Assembly (NCBI GenBank): GCA_002362145.1
Contig: DETX01000130.1
Coordinates: 1-14,855 of the forward strand
Origin: Clostridiales bacterium UBA3277
GTDB taxonomy: Bacteria; Bacillota; Clostridia; Oscillospirales; Oscillospiraceae
Direction of reading: 5' to 3'
Length of the DNA stretch: 14,855 nt
Made by a program: the position numbers and the translations under genes. The notes beneath the pieces are model-generated. The model did no database searches and had not been told where the DNA came from. It saw nothing but the letters and a program-made list of their open reading frames with translations. Position 1 is the first letter of the stretch; every line of letters starts with the position of its first letter. Below are positions 1 to 7,565 of the stretch, piece by piece.

Positions 1-19
1 GTTTTATTAGATTTTAGTA

Positions 20-1243
20 TTACATGGCGGCAGGGGGGGTGACCTTCATGACCGAGCGCTGATAACAGGCAATGCCCTTGGCCAGCACATCCATGGCCCG
101 CTCCAGGTCCTCCTGCTTGAGGACATAGGCGATCCGCACCTCGTTGACACCCTTGCCAGGGGTCTCATAGAAGGGCGCTCCGGGGGCGAACATCACCGTA
201 TCCCCGTGGTCATCGAAGCATTCCAACAGCCAGCGCTGGAATTTGTCCGCGTCGTCCACCGGGAGGCTGGCCATCAGGTAGAAGGCCCCCATGGGCTCCT
301 CCACCACCACCCCGGGAATGGCCCGCAGACGGCGGACCACCGTGTCCCGGCGGCGCTTATACTCCGCCTTGCTTCGGCGGAAAAAGTCCTGATCCACGCT
401 GTACAGCGCCGCCGCGCCGATCTGGTCGATGGTGGCCACCGCCAGACGGGACTGGCAGAATTTCAGCAGCGCCTGCTGCAGCTCCCGGTTGCGGGTGATG
501 ACGCAGCCCACCCGGGCGCCGCAGGCGGAGAAGCGCTTGGACACCGAGTCGATGATAACCAGATTCTCATCGATGTCAGAAAATCTTGCCATGGTGGGCA
601 CGCCGAATTTTTCGTCATAGCAGAATTCCCGGTACACCTCGTCGCAGATCAAAAACAGGTCGTGCTCCTTGGCCACATCGGCAATCATCCGCATTTCCTG
701 CTCATCCAGAACCACGCCCGTGGGGTTTCCGGGATTCGTAATGAGAATGGCCCGGGTGTTTTTGGTGATGAGGCTTTCGATGCGCTCCCGTTTGGCATAG
801 CGGTAGCCCTCCCAGGGGTTGGTGGGCAGGGCCCGGATGACTCCCCCCGCCGCGTGGACGAAGGTGGTGTAGTTGGGATAGTAGGGCTCGGGGATGATGA
901 CCTCGGTGTAGGGGTCCAGGATGGAAAGGCAGGTCAGAAGCAGCGCCTCGCTGCCGCCGGTGGTGATGAGGACCTCATTGGGGCTCAGGTCCACCCCCAG
1001 CTTTTGATAGTAGCCCCGGACGGCGTCGATAAGCACGGGCTTTCCCGGAGACTCGGCGTAGGCCACGGTCTTTTCGTCAAAGCCGCGGACCGCGTCCAGG
1101 TAGGCCCTGGGCGTGGGCAGGTCCGGCTGGCCGATGTTCAGATGATAAATGTGCTTGCCCTGGGCCTCCGCCGTCACGGCGAAGGGATGGAATTTTCGCA
1201 TGGGCGAGGGCTCACAGCGGTTGGCGTTGATGGATATCTGCAT
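20..1243 (-). CDS. Pyridoxal-phosphate aminotransferase, class I/II (aspartate aminotransferase-like)
   Basis: A 407-aa fold-type I aminotransferase, which moves an amino group between an amino acid and a 2-oxo acid on PLP in the cytosol. Visible motifs are the phosphate-cup GGSEA (96-100), NPGNPTG (170-176), CDEVY with Asp201 and Tyr204, the Schiff-base lysine Lys236 in SVSKRFSACGARVG, and the substrate-carboxylate Arg370 in VRIAY. Length and motif order fit a complete enzyme. The ATG at 1243 follows GAGGAGG with a 5-nt gap, so the start is well supported. It begins inside the 3' end of the upstream symporter gene (32-bp overlap in another frame), so the two are co-transcribed and probably coupled. 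Substrate cannot be read from the sequence; an aspartate/alanine-type activity would match the symporter, but that is inference. Confidence 0.93.
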   Translation of the reverse strand: MQISINANRCEPSPMRKFHPFAVTAEAQGKHIYHLNIGQPDLPTPRAYLDAVRGFDEKTVAYAESPGKPVLIDAVRGYYQKLGVDLSPNEVLITTGGSEALLLTCLSILDPYTEVIIPEPYYPNYTTFVHAAGGVIRALPTNPWEGYRYAKRERIESLITKNTRAILITNPGNPTGVVLDEQEMRMIADVAKEHDLFLICDEVYREFCYDEKFGVPTMARFSDIDENLVIIDSVSKRFSACGARVGCVITRNRELQQALLKFCQSRLAVATIDQIGAAALYSVDQDFFRRSKAEYKRRRDTVVRRLRAIPGVVVEEPMGAFYLMASLPVDDADKFQRWLLECFDDHGDTVMFAPGAPFYETPGKGVNEVRIAYVLKQEDLERAMDVLAKGIACYQRSVMKVTPPAAM

Positions 1244-2618
1244 ACGTTCCTCCTCGGACGGCCGGGCCGTCCTGCTTCTGATAGTCTAGGGTCAATCCGA
1301 CGACCTGGGATGACATGGCCGCCAGGGTGATGAGATTGGGAATGGCCATAAGGCCGTTGACAGTCTCGGCAAGCTGCCAGACTGTGGCGGTATCCGCCAG
1401 GACACCGTAAAATACCATGGCCCCCTCGGCCACGGCGAAAAAGCGCCAGGCGCCGGCACCGAAGAGAAATTCGGCGCACCGGGCCCCGTAAAGCCCCCAG
1501 CCCAGCACCGTGGCCACGGCAAAGCAGCCAAGGGACAGAGCCAGGAAAACAGACGCCGCCGGGCCGTAGACAGCGGCAAAGGCATCGCTTGTCAGCTCCG
1601 CCCCGGCATCGATGCCGTAGGGAATGGGTACGCCGCTGCACAAAATTGCCAGGGCAGTCATGGTGCAGATGACGATGGTGTCCAAAAACACCTCCATAAT
1701 GCCCATGAGCCCCTGCTCCGCCGGATGGCGGACCTGGGCGGCGGCGTGGGCAATGGAGGCGGTTCCCATGCCTGCCTCATTGGTAAACACCCCCCGGCTG
1801 CACCCCACCTGCAGAGCCCGGAACGCGGAACCCAGCATTCCGCCGGTAACCGCTCTCGGCCGGAAGGCCCCCTGAAAAATGGCGGCCAGGGCACCGGGCA
1901 CCGCCTGGGCCCGGGAAATCAGGACCCCCAGGCACAGCCCCACATAGACAACGGACACCGCCGGCACCAGATATTCCGCCGCGGTGCCGATCCGGCCGGC
2001 TCCGCCCAGCATGAGGGTTGCGATGAGCCCGGCCAGGAGCGCCCCCAAAAGGAGGTCTCCGCCTCTGCTGCTGGGAATGCCTGCCATGTCCAAGACGGTA
2101 TGAACGCCTGTGGCCACGGCGTTGATCTGGGTGGCGTTTCCCACCCCAAAGGCGGCGACCACCCCAAACAGGCAGTAGGCCGCCGCCATGGGCCGGAATT
2201 TTTCTCCCAGGCCCCGGGTCATGACGTACATGGGGCCTCCGACGTAGCCGTCCCCCGACTTCACCCGGTAGCGGACCGCCAGGACTGTCTCGGCATATTT
2301 CGTCACCATGCCGAAAATCCCGCAGACCCACATCCAGAAGATGGCGCCAGGCCCGCCTAAGCAGATGGCCCCCGCCACGCCCACCAGGTTTCCCGTCCCC
2401 ACCGTGGCGGCCAGAGCGGTGCACAGCGCCCGGAAGGAGGAGGTGCCCGCATCGTCGGAGGACCGGAGTTTTCGGCAGAACAGGCGGATGGCCCGGGGCA
2501 GAAGCCGCAGCTGGACAAAGCGGAGACGGAGGCTGTACCACAGCCCCACCCCCAGAATCAGGATCAGCGCCGGCGCGCCCCAAACCAGGGCATTGAGCCC
2601 AGAGAGAATTTTCGTCAT
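1212..2618 (-). CDS. Sodium:alanine/glycine symporter, AGCS family
   Basis: A 468-aa polytopic membrane protein of the amino acid carrier (AGCS, Na+:Ala/Gly) family, importing small neutral amino acids with Na+. The family signature region is at about 68-97: VGTGNLVG (73-80) followed by GGPGAIFWMW (88-97), then KYAE (107-110). Many hydrophobic segments continue to about residue 445. Length agrees with the family (about 440-490 aa). The ATG at 2618 has AGGAGG 5 nt upstream. The C-terminal 10 codons overlap the start of the aminotransferase gene. The 106-bp gap upstream holds the terminator of the preceding unit, so this gene probably starts a new transcript, but I see no convincing promoter (see rejected items). 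The exact substrate (Ala, Gly, Gln) is not resolvable by eye. Confidence 0.92.
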   Translation of the reverse strand: MTKILSGLNALVWGAPALILILGVGLWYSLRLRFVQLRLLPRAIRLFCRKLRSSDDAGTSSFRALCTALAATVGTGNLVGVAGAICLGGPGAIFWMWVCGIFGMVTKYAETVLAVRYRVKSGDGYVGGPMYVMTRGLGEKFRPMAAAYCLFGVVAAFGVGNATQINAVATGVHTVLDMAGIPSSRGGDLLLGALLAGLIATLMLGGAGRIGTAAEYLVPAVSVVYVGLCLGVLISRAQAVPGALAAIFQGAFRPRAVTGGMLGSAFRALQVGCSRGVFTNEAGMGTASIAHAAAQVRHPAEQGLMGIMEVFLDTIVICTMTALAILCSGVPIPYGIDAGAELTSDAFAAVYGPAASVFLALSLGCFAVATVLGWGLYGARCAEFLFGAGAWRFFAVAEGAMVFYGVLADTATVWQLAETVNGLMAIPNLITLAAMSSQVVGLTLDYQKQDGPAVRGGTYADIHQRQPL

Positions 2619-2680
2619 GAGTTCCTCCTAGGATATCATTTTTGGGGCTGTTTTTCAAGCTCCAATCGCAAAAAATTCGC

Positions 2681-2714
2681 AAAAAAGCAGCCCCGCTGAC
2701 GCGGAACTGCTTTT
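2681..2714 (-). terminator. Rho-independent terminator of the copA-to-arsC-like unit
   Basis: On the minus strand the sequence reads AAAAGCAG, a second inner stem CCGC/GCGG, then CTGCTTTTTT. The outer 8-bp arms are 2707-2714 and 2683-2690, with the inner arms at 2693-2696 and 2701-2704, and a run of six T (2681-2686) at the end. It lies 10 bp after the stop of the ArsC-like gene and so ends that unit before the symporter gene. Confidence 0.85.
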
Positions 2715-2724
2715 GTAGACAATT

Positions 2725-3066
2725 TCATTCCCAAGTGGCCCAGATTTCCGGGCAGTAGCCCACGGTGGCCTGCTTGCCGTTTCGGACCACGGGGGTCCTC
2801 ATAAGGGTTGGATCGTCAAAGACCTTGTCCTCCTTGGCCCGATCGTCCTCCATGTAGCGCATCAGGGTGATCTCCGGGGATTTCCCCTCCCAGTCGATGA
2901 GCTTATCAATGCCGCCCACCGCCCGGAGGACACTGTCAAATTCCTTCCCGGACATCCCGTAGCGCTTTAAATCGATGGACTGGAACCGGATGCGGCGCTC
3001 CTTAAAGTACCGCTCGGCCTTTTTCGTGTCGAAGCATTTGCTCTTTCCGAATATCTGTATGTTCAA
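2725..3066 (-). CDS. ArsC/Spx-like thioredoxin-fold protein (arsenate reductase family), TTG start
   Basis: A 113-aa protein of the ArsC/Spx/YffB family. After the beta strand NIQIFGKSK comes a single Cys11 in CFDTKKAERYF, and the cis-Pro region RTPVVRNGKQATVGY is near residues 89-103. The second Cys of the Spx-type CxxC is absent (the residues after Cys11 are F-D-T), so redox use would need glutathione-like thiols, another protein or one-Cys chemistry; a true arsenate reductase role is not shown. No in-frame ATG fits an RBS: the only upstream ATG (3087) would translate the RBS itself. GGAGGAGG followed 6 nt later by TTG at 3066 is the natural start, and this TTG overlaps the truA stop as TTGA, which implies coupled translation. 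Last gene before the terminator at 2681-2714. Confidence 0.85.
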   Translation of the reverse strand: MNIQIFGKSKCFDTKKAERYFKERRIRFQSIDLKRYGMSGKEFDSVLRAVGGIDKLIDWEGKSPEITLMRYMEDDRAKEDKVFDDPTLMRTPVVRNGKQATVGYCPEIWATWE

Positions 3067-3797
3067 TATCGTACCTCCTCCAGGCACAGCCCCTGGGGCG
3101 GGGCCAGAAAGCCCGCCTCCGCCCGCTTTTTCCCGAAGAGCTCCGGAATACTTTCCGGACTCCGGTCTCCCCGGCCCACCTCCACCAGGGTGCCGGTGAG
3201 AATCCGGGCCATGCCCTGCAAAAACCCGTTTCCCGTATAGCGCAGGTGCAGCTCCGGCCCGTCGCAGTCAATGCGGATGGACGTCAGGGTCCGGACTGTG
3301 GACTTTTTCATTCTGGCGTTGCCGCAGAAGGCGGAGAAATCGTGCTCCCCCACCAGATAGCCCGCGGCCTTCTCCATGGCGGCCAGGTCCAGCCTTTCCG
3401 ACAGGACCGTCACATAGCGCCGCTGAAAGACGCAGGGCTCGGGACTGACCCACAGGCGGTAGAGGTAGGTTTTCTCCCGGGCGCTCAGCCGGGCGTGGAA
3501 CCGAGGCGCCGCCTCCTTGCAGGAGTATATGCCGATGTCCTCCGGCAGATACCGGCGGAGGGCATTTTGGATGTCCTCACAGGCCATGAGGCTTTCGCAG
3601 TGGAAGGAGGCCACCTGGCCCCTGGCGTGGACCCCGGCATCCGTCCGGCCGGAGCCGGAGACCTGGATGGGCTCCCCCAGAATCCGGCTCAGCGCCGTCT
3701 CCAGCCTGCCCTGGATGGTGTCCTCCCGGTCCCCCAGCCGCTGCCAGCCCCGATAGCGGGTGCCGTCGTAGCAAAGATCAAGCCGCAGATTCCGCAT
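3063..3797 (-). CDS. truA: tRNA pseudouridine(38-40) synthase TruA
   Basis: A 244-aa TruA. It isomerises uridines 38-40 in the anticodon stem-loop of tRNAs to pseudouridine. The N-terminus LDLCYDGTRYRGWQR is the family opening, and the catalytic Asp53 lies in GRTDAGVHARGQ (50-61). The length matches the family (about 245-270). The start at 3797 overlaps the end of the preceding 42-aa ORF by 20 bp and is preceded by GGGAG; the stop TGA overlaps the TTG of the ArsC-like gene. It therefore sits in the middle of a tightly packed cluster with the copper ATPase far upstream; the 91-bp gap at 3907-3997 is the only place in the cluster where a separate promoter could easily fit. Confidence 0.96.
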   Translation of the reverse strand: MRNLRLDLCYDGTRYRGWQRLGDREDTIQGRLETALSRILGEPIQVSGSGRTDAGVHARGQVASFHCESLMACEDIQNALRRYLPEDIGIYSCKEAAPRFHARLSAREKTYLYRLWVSPEPCVFQRRYVTVLSERLDLAAMEKAAGYLVGEHDFSAFCGNARMKKSTVRTLTSIRIDCDGPELHLRYTGNGFLQGMARILTGTLVEVGRGDRSPESIPELFGKKRAEAGFLAPPQGLCLEEVRY

Positions 3798-3906
3798 AGT
3801 TCTCCCATTCCTCCCTGGCCTCCCGCTCGCTGTCCGCCGAGAACAGGAACCGGCCCCTCAGATCATAAACCTGAATGTGTCCGCTAACATACTTCATCTG
3901 ATACAT
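3778..3906 (-). CDS. Small 42-aa protein upstream of truA
   Basis: I do not recognise this protein with certainty. Starting at the ATG at 3906 it is 42 aa, acidic at its C-terminus (SADSEREAREEWENYAESAA), with a short beta-like N-terminal half (KYVSGHIQVYDLRGRFLF) and no membrane segment or cysteine. A GGGATGGGG purine tract ends 5 nt before the ATG and could be its RBS; Met4 (3897) is a possible alternative start. The longer upstream frame to 4074 would run backwards into the hydrolase coding region and has no RBS, so I reject it. The 20-bp overlap with truA supports a real, coupled cistron. Function unknown. Confidence 0.6.
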   Translation of the reverse strand: MYQMKYVSGHIQVYDLRGRFLFSADSEREAREEWENYAESAA

Positions 3907-3911
3907 AATAC

Positions 3912-3938
3912 CCCATCCCTTTGCTTTTCTTGGATGGG
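3912..3938 (-). promoter_or_regulatory. Hairpin overlapping the RBS of the 42-aa ORF
   Basis: On the minus strand, CCCATCC (3932-3938) and GGATGGG (3912-3918) form a 7-bp stem with a 13-nt A-rich loop. The 3' arm is the purine tract that would serve as the RBS for the ATG at 3906, so the structure could hold the RBS closed. It is not followed by a T-run, so it is not a normal terminator. The rest of the 91-bp gap (3939-3997) shows two AAATTCC copies but no convincing promoter. Confidence 0.4.
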
Positions 3939-3997
3939 TACAGGATATCATTTCTTCTGTCCAATAAAACGGACCAATTGTAGGAATTTGCCGGAAT

Positions 3998-4915
3998 TTA
4001 AAGGACCTTTTCCTCGATCCACTGAAAAACGTCCTCATAGACCTCTTCCCGGTTGATCTCGTTGAGGATCTCATGGCGGCCCAGAGGATAGATTTTACAG
4101 GCGACGTCGGTCATGCCCGTCTTGCGGAAGGCCTCCTCCGTTTTCCGCACGCCCTTGCCGTAATTGCCCACGGGATCGTCGCCGCCGGCGATGAAGAACA
4201 CCGGAAGGTCCTTTTTCATATTGGCCAGGCTGTCTGGCTCCTCGATGTAGCGGATGCCGATCATCATATCCTGCATCAGTCCCGCCGTGGGGACGAAGCC
4301 GCACTTGGGATCGCGGTTGTAGGCATCCACGATTCTTTCATCCCGGGTCAGCCAGTCGTTGGGCGTCCGGGGATGCTCCACCTTCTTATTGTAGCTGCCG
4401 AATACCAGCTTTTGAAGGGCAGGACTGGGTTTTCTCTCCCCCTCCCGCTTGCAGACTGCCTCCACCAGCTTGATGACGGCGGGCATGGCGGCCCTGGGCT
4501 GCCAGCCGGTGCCGCAGATCACCGCGGCGGCAATGCCGCTGTCGGGATGCTTGCAGAGGATGGTCCGGGCCATAAAGGAGCCCATGGAATGGCCGAAGAG
4601 GATATAGGGAACGTCGGGATACTCCCGTCTGGTATCGGTGAGCAGCCGGTAGCTGCACGCCACGGCGGTGAACCACCCGCCCTCAAAATAGCCCATGGGA
4701 GCGCCTTCCGCCACGGAACCGCCGTGGCCCATGTGGTCCTCGGCCACCACAAGGCAGCCCTGATCCGTCAGATAGTTGGCAAAATCGTCATACCGCTCCA
4801 CGTGCTCGGCAATGCCGTGGACAATCTGCACCACCGCCCGGGGCGCCCCCTCCGGGGTCCAGCGGCAGCCGTGAAGCCTGCCGCCGGGAGAATCCATAAA
4901 GAAATCATTTCTCAT
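3998..4915 (-). CDS. Alpha/beta hydrolase, monoacylglycerol lipase-like (serine aminopeptidase S33 / Hydrolase_4 type)
   Basis: A 305-aa cytosolic alpha/beta hydrolase with no signal peptide. The N-terminal VVQIVHGIAEHVERY (28-42) contains the HG oxyanion motif typical of lysophospholipase/monoglyceride lipase relatives. The nucleophile elbow is GHSMGS with Ser110; the acid is Asp247 (or Asp246) in AGGDDPVG (244-250); the base is His281 in GRHEIL. Substrate is probably a carboxylic ester such as a monoacylglycerol or lysophospholipid, by family resemblance only. The ATG at 4915 is 5 bp after the copA stop, with an AGGTGG tract inside the copA 3' end, so it is co-transcribed with copA. The in-frame extension up to 5086 is a shadow of copA and is rejected. 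Its link with copper export is not obvious. Confidence 0.9.
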   Translation of the reverse strand: MRNDFFMDSPGGRLHGCRWTPEGAPRAVVQIVHGIAEHVERYDDFANYLTDQGCLVVAEDHMGHGGSVAEGAPMGYFEGGWFTAVACSYRLLTDTRREYPDVPYILFGHSMGSFMARTILCKHPDSGIAAAVICGTGWQPRAAMPAVIKLVEAVCKREGERKPSPALQKLVFGSYNKKVEHPRTPNDWLTRDERIVDAYNRDPKCGFVPTAGLMQDMMIGIRYIEEPDSLANMKKDLPVFFIAGGDDPVGNYGKGVRKTEEAFRKTGMTDVACKIYPLGRHEILNEINREEVYEDVFQWIEEKVL

Positions 4916-4920
4916 AGGGC

Positions 4921-5118
4921 TTATTCCACCACCTGGTAGTCCGCGTCGGTAATGGCCTGCTTCAGCGCTTCCACGCTGGCATTGCCCGTCACCGTGACGG
5001 TCTTGGCCGCCAGGTCCACCACGGCGTCCTCCACACCGGCCACGGCCTTGCAGACCTTCTCCACCCGGGCCTTGCAGTGGTTGCACATCATGCCCTCTAC
5101 ATGAATCACAGTTGTCAT
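4921..5118 (-). CDS. Possible internal in-frame CopZ-like copper chaperone cistron (65 aa)
   Basis: Within copA, an ATG at 5118 opens the last 65 codons in frame. The product ([15 protein letters not shown]...) is exactly a one-domain HMA protein of CopZ size, with the CxxC metal-binding pair at its residues 12 and 15. An ideal AAGGAGG lies 8 nt upstream (5127-5133). It would be a soluble cytosolic Cu(I) carrier feeding the pump. Whether it is really translated separately, or is only the remains of a formerly separate copZ gene fused to copA, cannot be decided from sequence. It shares its stop with copA. Confidence 0.5.
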   Translation of the reverse strand: MTTVIHVEGMMCNHCKARVEKVCKAVAGVEDAVVDLAAKTVTVTGNASVEALKQAITDADYQVVE

Positions 5119-7413
5119 TTTTGCTTCCTCCTTGAAATTTTTCGTTGTTTTTTCCTCCACCGCCTGGGATTCAGGGGCGGTTTTGGGTTTAAAGAAACGC
5201 AGCCGCAGGGCGTTGCTCACCACGAACACGCTGCTCAGGCTCATAGCCGCGGCCCCCAGCATGGGGCTGAGCTGGAGCCCAAGGGGAATGAACAATACCC
5301 CCGCCGCCACCGGGATGCCCAGGGTATTATAGAAGAAGGCCCAGAACAGGTTTTCCCGGATGTTGCGGATGGTGGCCCGGCTGAGCTCGATGGCGGCGCT
5401 GACGGCGGAAAGAGAGCCCCGCATGAGCACCACGTCGGCGGACTCCATGGCGATGTCCGTGCCCGCGCCGATGGCCATGCCCACATCGGCGGTGACCAGA
5501 GCCGGGGCGTCGTTGATGCCGTCCCCCACCATAAGGACCCGGCTGCCCTCCTTTTGCAGGCCCGACACACATCCGGCCTTGTCGCCGGGGAGTACATCGG
5601 AGATGACCCGGGTGATGCCCGCTTTTTCCGCGATGGCCCGGGCGGTGACGGCATTGTCGCCGGTGAGCATGATGACCTGGAGCCCCAGTTTTTTCATGGC
5701 CGCCACGGCCTGGGCCGAGTCGGGCTTCAGCACATCGGCGGCGGCAATGGTGCCCAGGTAGCGCCCGGTTTCATCGGCAAAGTGGAGGGGCGTTTTTCCC
5801 TGGGCCGCCAACTCCGGCGTCTCCGGAGGGGAGATGCCCAGCTCTTCCATAAGACGGCGGTTTCCGCCGAAGCAGCGGACGCCGTTCACGGTCCCCGCCA
5901 CGCCCCGGCCGGGCAGCGTCTCAAAATCTGCCGGGGGAGCAATGGGGGTATCCCCCATTTTTTCCAGAATGGCCTTGGCAAAGGGATGCTCCGACCGGCA
6001 CTCCAGAGCCGCCGCCACCGTCAGCAGCTCCTGGGCATCCAGACTTCCGGGAAGGATGTCCGTGACCTGGGGCTTGCCGGTGGTCAGGGTGCCGGTCTTG
6101 TCCAGCACCACCGTATCCACGTGGTGGAGATTTTCCAGGGCCTCCGCGTTCTTAAAAAGCACGCCGAGCTGGGCGCCCCGGCCGGTGCCCACCATGATGG
6201 CCACAGGCGTAGCCAGGCCCAGGGCACAGGGGCAGGAGATCACCAGCACGGAAATGGCGCAGCGCAGAGAGAATTCCAGATCGTAGCCAGCCATCATCCA
6301 AACGGCGAAGGTCACGGCGGCGATGGCCATCACCACAGGGACGAAAATCCCGGCGATCTTATCCGCCAGCCGGGCAATGGGCGCCTTGGAGCCCCCGGCC
6401 TCCTCCACCATACGGATGACCTGGGCCAGGGTCGTATCCTGGCCCACCTTGTCGGCCCGAAATTCCAGATATCCCTCCAGATTGATGGTGGCGGCGGCCA
6501 CGGTGTCCCCCACGCCCTTCTCCACAGGGACGCTCTCGCCGGTGAGGGCGCTCTGGTCCACCGAGGCCCGGCCCGTCAGCACCGTGCCGTCCACAGGAAT
6601 CCTGCCGCCGGAACGGACGAGGACCGTATCCCCCATCCGGACCTGCTCCACCGGCACCTCCGCTTCCCTGCCCTCCCGGCGGACCCAGGCGGTCTTGGGG
6701 GAGAGATCCATGAGTGCCCGGATGGCATCGCCGGTACGGCCCTTGGCCCTGCTCTCCAGGTACTTGCCGATGGTGATAAGGGTCAGGATCATGGCCGCAG
6801 ATTCAAAATAGAGATTTTCGCTGTAGGTTTTTACCAGGGCCCAGTCCCCGTGGCCCATGCCGTAGGCCATGCGAAACAGGGCTGCCACGCCGTAGATCAG
6901 AGACGCCAGAGAGCCCACCGCGATGAGGGAATCCATATTGGGGGCCCGGTGCCACAGGGCTTTGAGACCCCGGCTGAAATATACCCGGTTTAAGTATACC
7001 GGCGGCAGCGTCAGGAAGAACTGGGTCAGCGCCGCCACCAGGGCGTTTTCCCTGCCGTGATACCAGCCCGGCGCCGGCAGGCCCACCATGTGTCCCATGG
7101 TGAAATACATTAAAATCACCAGGGAGACTGCCGAGCCCAGGATACGAATTTTCATTTCCCGGCTCTGTTTTTCCGCCGGGAGAGTCTCCTGGGTTTTCTC
7201 TTCATCGCCGGGAAGATGGGCCCCGTAGCCCGCGTCCTGGACGGCCTTTTCGATGGCGGGGACCACCCCGGCGCTCTGGGCTTCCACCTGCATGGTCCCG
7301 GCCAGGAGGTTTACGTCGGCCTTCTCCACGCCGGGAACGCCCCTGGTCACCTTCTCCACCCGGGCCGAGCAGGCGGCGCAGGTCATACCGGTAACCTCAA
7401 ATTGCAGCTTCAT
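4921..7413 (-). CDS. copA: Copper-translocating P1B-type ATPase with C-terminal CopZ-like domain
   Basis: An 830-aa heavy-metal P-type ATPase. In order: N-terminal HMA domain with GMTCAAC (Cys12, Cys15); transmembrane region from about residue 90; actuator TGES (291-294); the metal-channel motif CPC (394-396) in [11 protein letters not shown], typical of Cu(I) pumps; phosphorylation Asp438 in DKTGTLT; SEHP (474-477) in the nucleotide-binding domain; [10 protein letters not shown] (628-637); final helices to about 740; a hydrophilic linker (743-765); and a second HMA domain with GMMCNHC (Cys777, Cys780). It exports Cu(I)/Ag(I) from the cytosol. A C-terminal HMA is unusual, because most Firmicute CopA proteins carry them at the N-terminus with CopZ as a separate gene. 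The ATG at 7413 has AGAGGTG about 7 nt upstream. It is first in a unit running to the terminator at 2681-2714. Confidence 0.95.
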   Translation of the reverse strand: MKLQFEVTGMTCAACSARVEKVTRGVPGVEKADVNLLAGTMQVEAQSAGVVPAIEKAVQDAGYGAHLPGDEEKTQETLPAEKQSREMKIRILGSAVSLVILMYFTMGHMVGLPAPGWYHGRENALVAALTQFFLTLPPVYLNRVYFSRGLKALWHRAPNMDSLIAVGSLASLIYGVAALFRMAYGMGHGDWALVKTYSENLYFESAAMILTLITIGKYLESRAKGRTGDAIRALMDLSPKTAWVRREGREAEVPVEQVRMGDTVLVRSGGRIPVDGTVLTGRASVDQSALTGESVPVEKGVGDTVAAATINLEGYLEFRADKVGQDTTLAQVIRMVEEAGGSKAPIARLADKIAGIFVPVVMAIAAVTFAVWMMAGYDLEFSLRCAISVLVISCPCALGLATPVAIMVGTGRGAQLGVLFKNAEALENLHHVDTVVLDKTGTLTTGKPQVTDILPGSLDAQELLTVAAALECRSEHPFAKAILEKMGDTPIAPPADFETLPGRGVAGTVNGVRCFGGNRRLMEELGISPPETPELAAQGKTPLHFADETGRYLGTIAAADVLKPDSAQAVAAMKKLGLQVIMLTGDNAVTARAIAEKAGITRVISDVLPGDKAGCVSGLQKEGSRVLMVGDGINDAPALVTADVGMAIGAGTDIAMESADVVLMRGSLSAVSAAIELSRATIRNIRENLFWAFFYNTLGIPVAAGVLFIPLGLQLSPMLGAAAMSLSSVFVVSNALRLRFFKPKTAPESQAVEEKTTKNFKEEAKMTTVIHVEGMMCNHCKARVEKVCKAVAGVEDAVVDLAAKTVTVTGNASVEALKQAITDADYQVVE
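5124..5133 (-). promoter_or_regulatory. Internal Shine-Dalgarno inside copA (AAGGAGGAAG)
   Basis: A consensus-strength RBS on the minus strand, 8 nt (core to ATG) before the in-frame ATG at 5118. In the reading frame it encodes part of the Lys/Glu-rich linker (FKEEAK). The surrounding linker DNA is also more A-rich than the rest of copA, as expected for a former intergenic stretch. Confidence 0.6.
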
Positions 7414-7437
7414 ATGCTTTCACCTCTTATTGTCTCT

Positions 7438-7466
7438 ATTATGACCCAAAAGGGTCTAAAAATCAA
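7438..7466 (-). promoter_or_regulatory. Proximal copA promoter with palindromic operator in the spacer
   Basis: On the minus strand, -35 TTGATT (7461-7466), a 17-bp spacer (7444-7460) and -10 CATAAT (7438-7443). Transcription would start near 7431, just ahead of the AGAGGTG RBS and the ATG at 7413. The palindrome GACCC-TTTT-GGGTC (7443-7456) fills most of the spacer, the classical position for repressor control. A second possible copA promoter lies farther up, TTGCGA (7537-7542), 16 bp, then TAGAAT (7515-7520) with an extended TGG. Confidence 0.55.
7443..7456. promoter_or_regulatory. Perfect palindrome GACCCAAAAGGGTC, candidate copper-repressor operator, copy 1
   Basis: Perfect 5-bp arms around AAAA. 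Its form, G/C tracts of a TACCC...GGGTA kind separated by four bases, resembles operators of CsoR-family copper repressors. It is not the TACAnnTGTA box of CopY. No csoR-like gene is in this window, so the protein that binds it would be encoded elsewhere, or be the neighbouring HxlR-type regulator. The CsoR assignment is inference from resemblance. Confidence 0.5.
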
Positions 7467-7487
7467 TGCCCTGCGCAAACTTTTCGA

Positions 7488-7516
7488 TTGACAGCCGGGC
7501 ACTCTTATGCTATTAT
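7488..7516 (+). promoter_or_regulatory. Promoter of the hxlR-type gene and degV-family gene
   Basis: Consensus -35 TTGACA (7488-7493), exact 17-bp spacer (7494-7510) and -10 TATTAT (7511-7516). Start expected near 7523, which leaves a leader of about 120 nt before the ATG at 7642. The -10 overlaps the distal minus-strand -10 candidate (7515-7520), so the two directions could compete. Confidence 0.75.
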
Positions 7517-7565
7517 TCTACCATTGATTTCGCAAATCGCAAGTACGCACTAATATGTGCAATAC

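Noticed and set aside
206..1330. Long plus-strand open frame opposite the aminotransferase
   Set aside because: Antisense shadow of a GC-rich gene; the minus strand carries all aminotransferase motifs.
2630..2658. Possible symporter promoter TTGAAA, 17 bp, TATCCT on the minus strand
   Set aside because: The -10 abuts the AGGAGG, so a start 6-7 bases downstream would leave the RBS out of the transcript. A similar GATATCCT occurs at 3945-3955 without a -35, so the match is probably chance.
4916..5086. N-terminal extension of the alpha/beta hydrolase
   Set aside because: Encodes Gly/Arg-rich out-of-frame copA sequence; the ATG at 4915 begins the conserved domain directly after the copA stop.
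5077..6993. 638-codon plus-strand open frame opposite copA
   Set aside because: Shadow frame rich in Gly, His and Arg with no domain, caused by the high GC of copA.
7541..7565. Inverted repeat GCAC-TAATAT-GTGC in the divergent region as a CopY or HxlR operator
   Set aside because: Only 4-bp arms and no match to the TACAnnTGTA CopY box; too weak to list as a feature.
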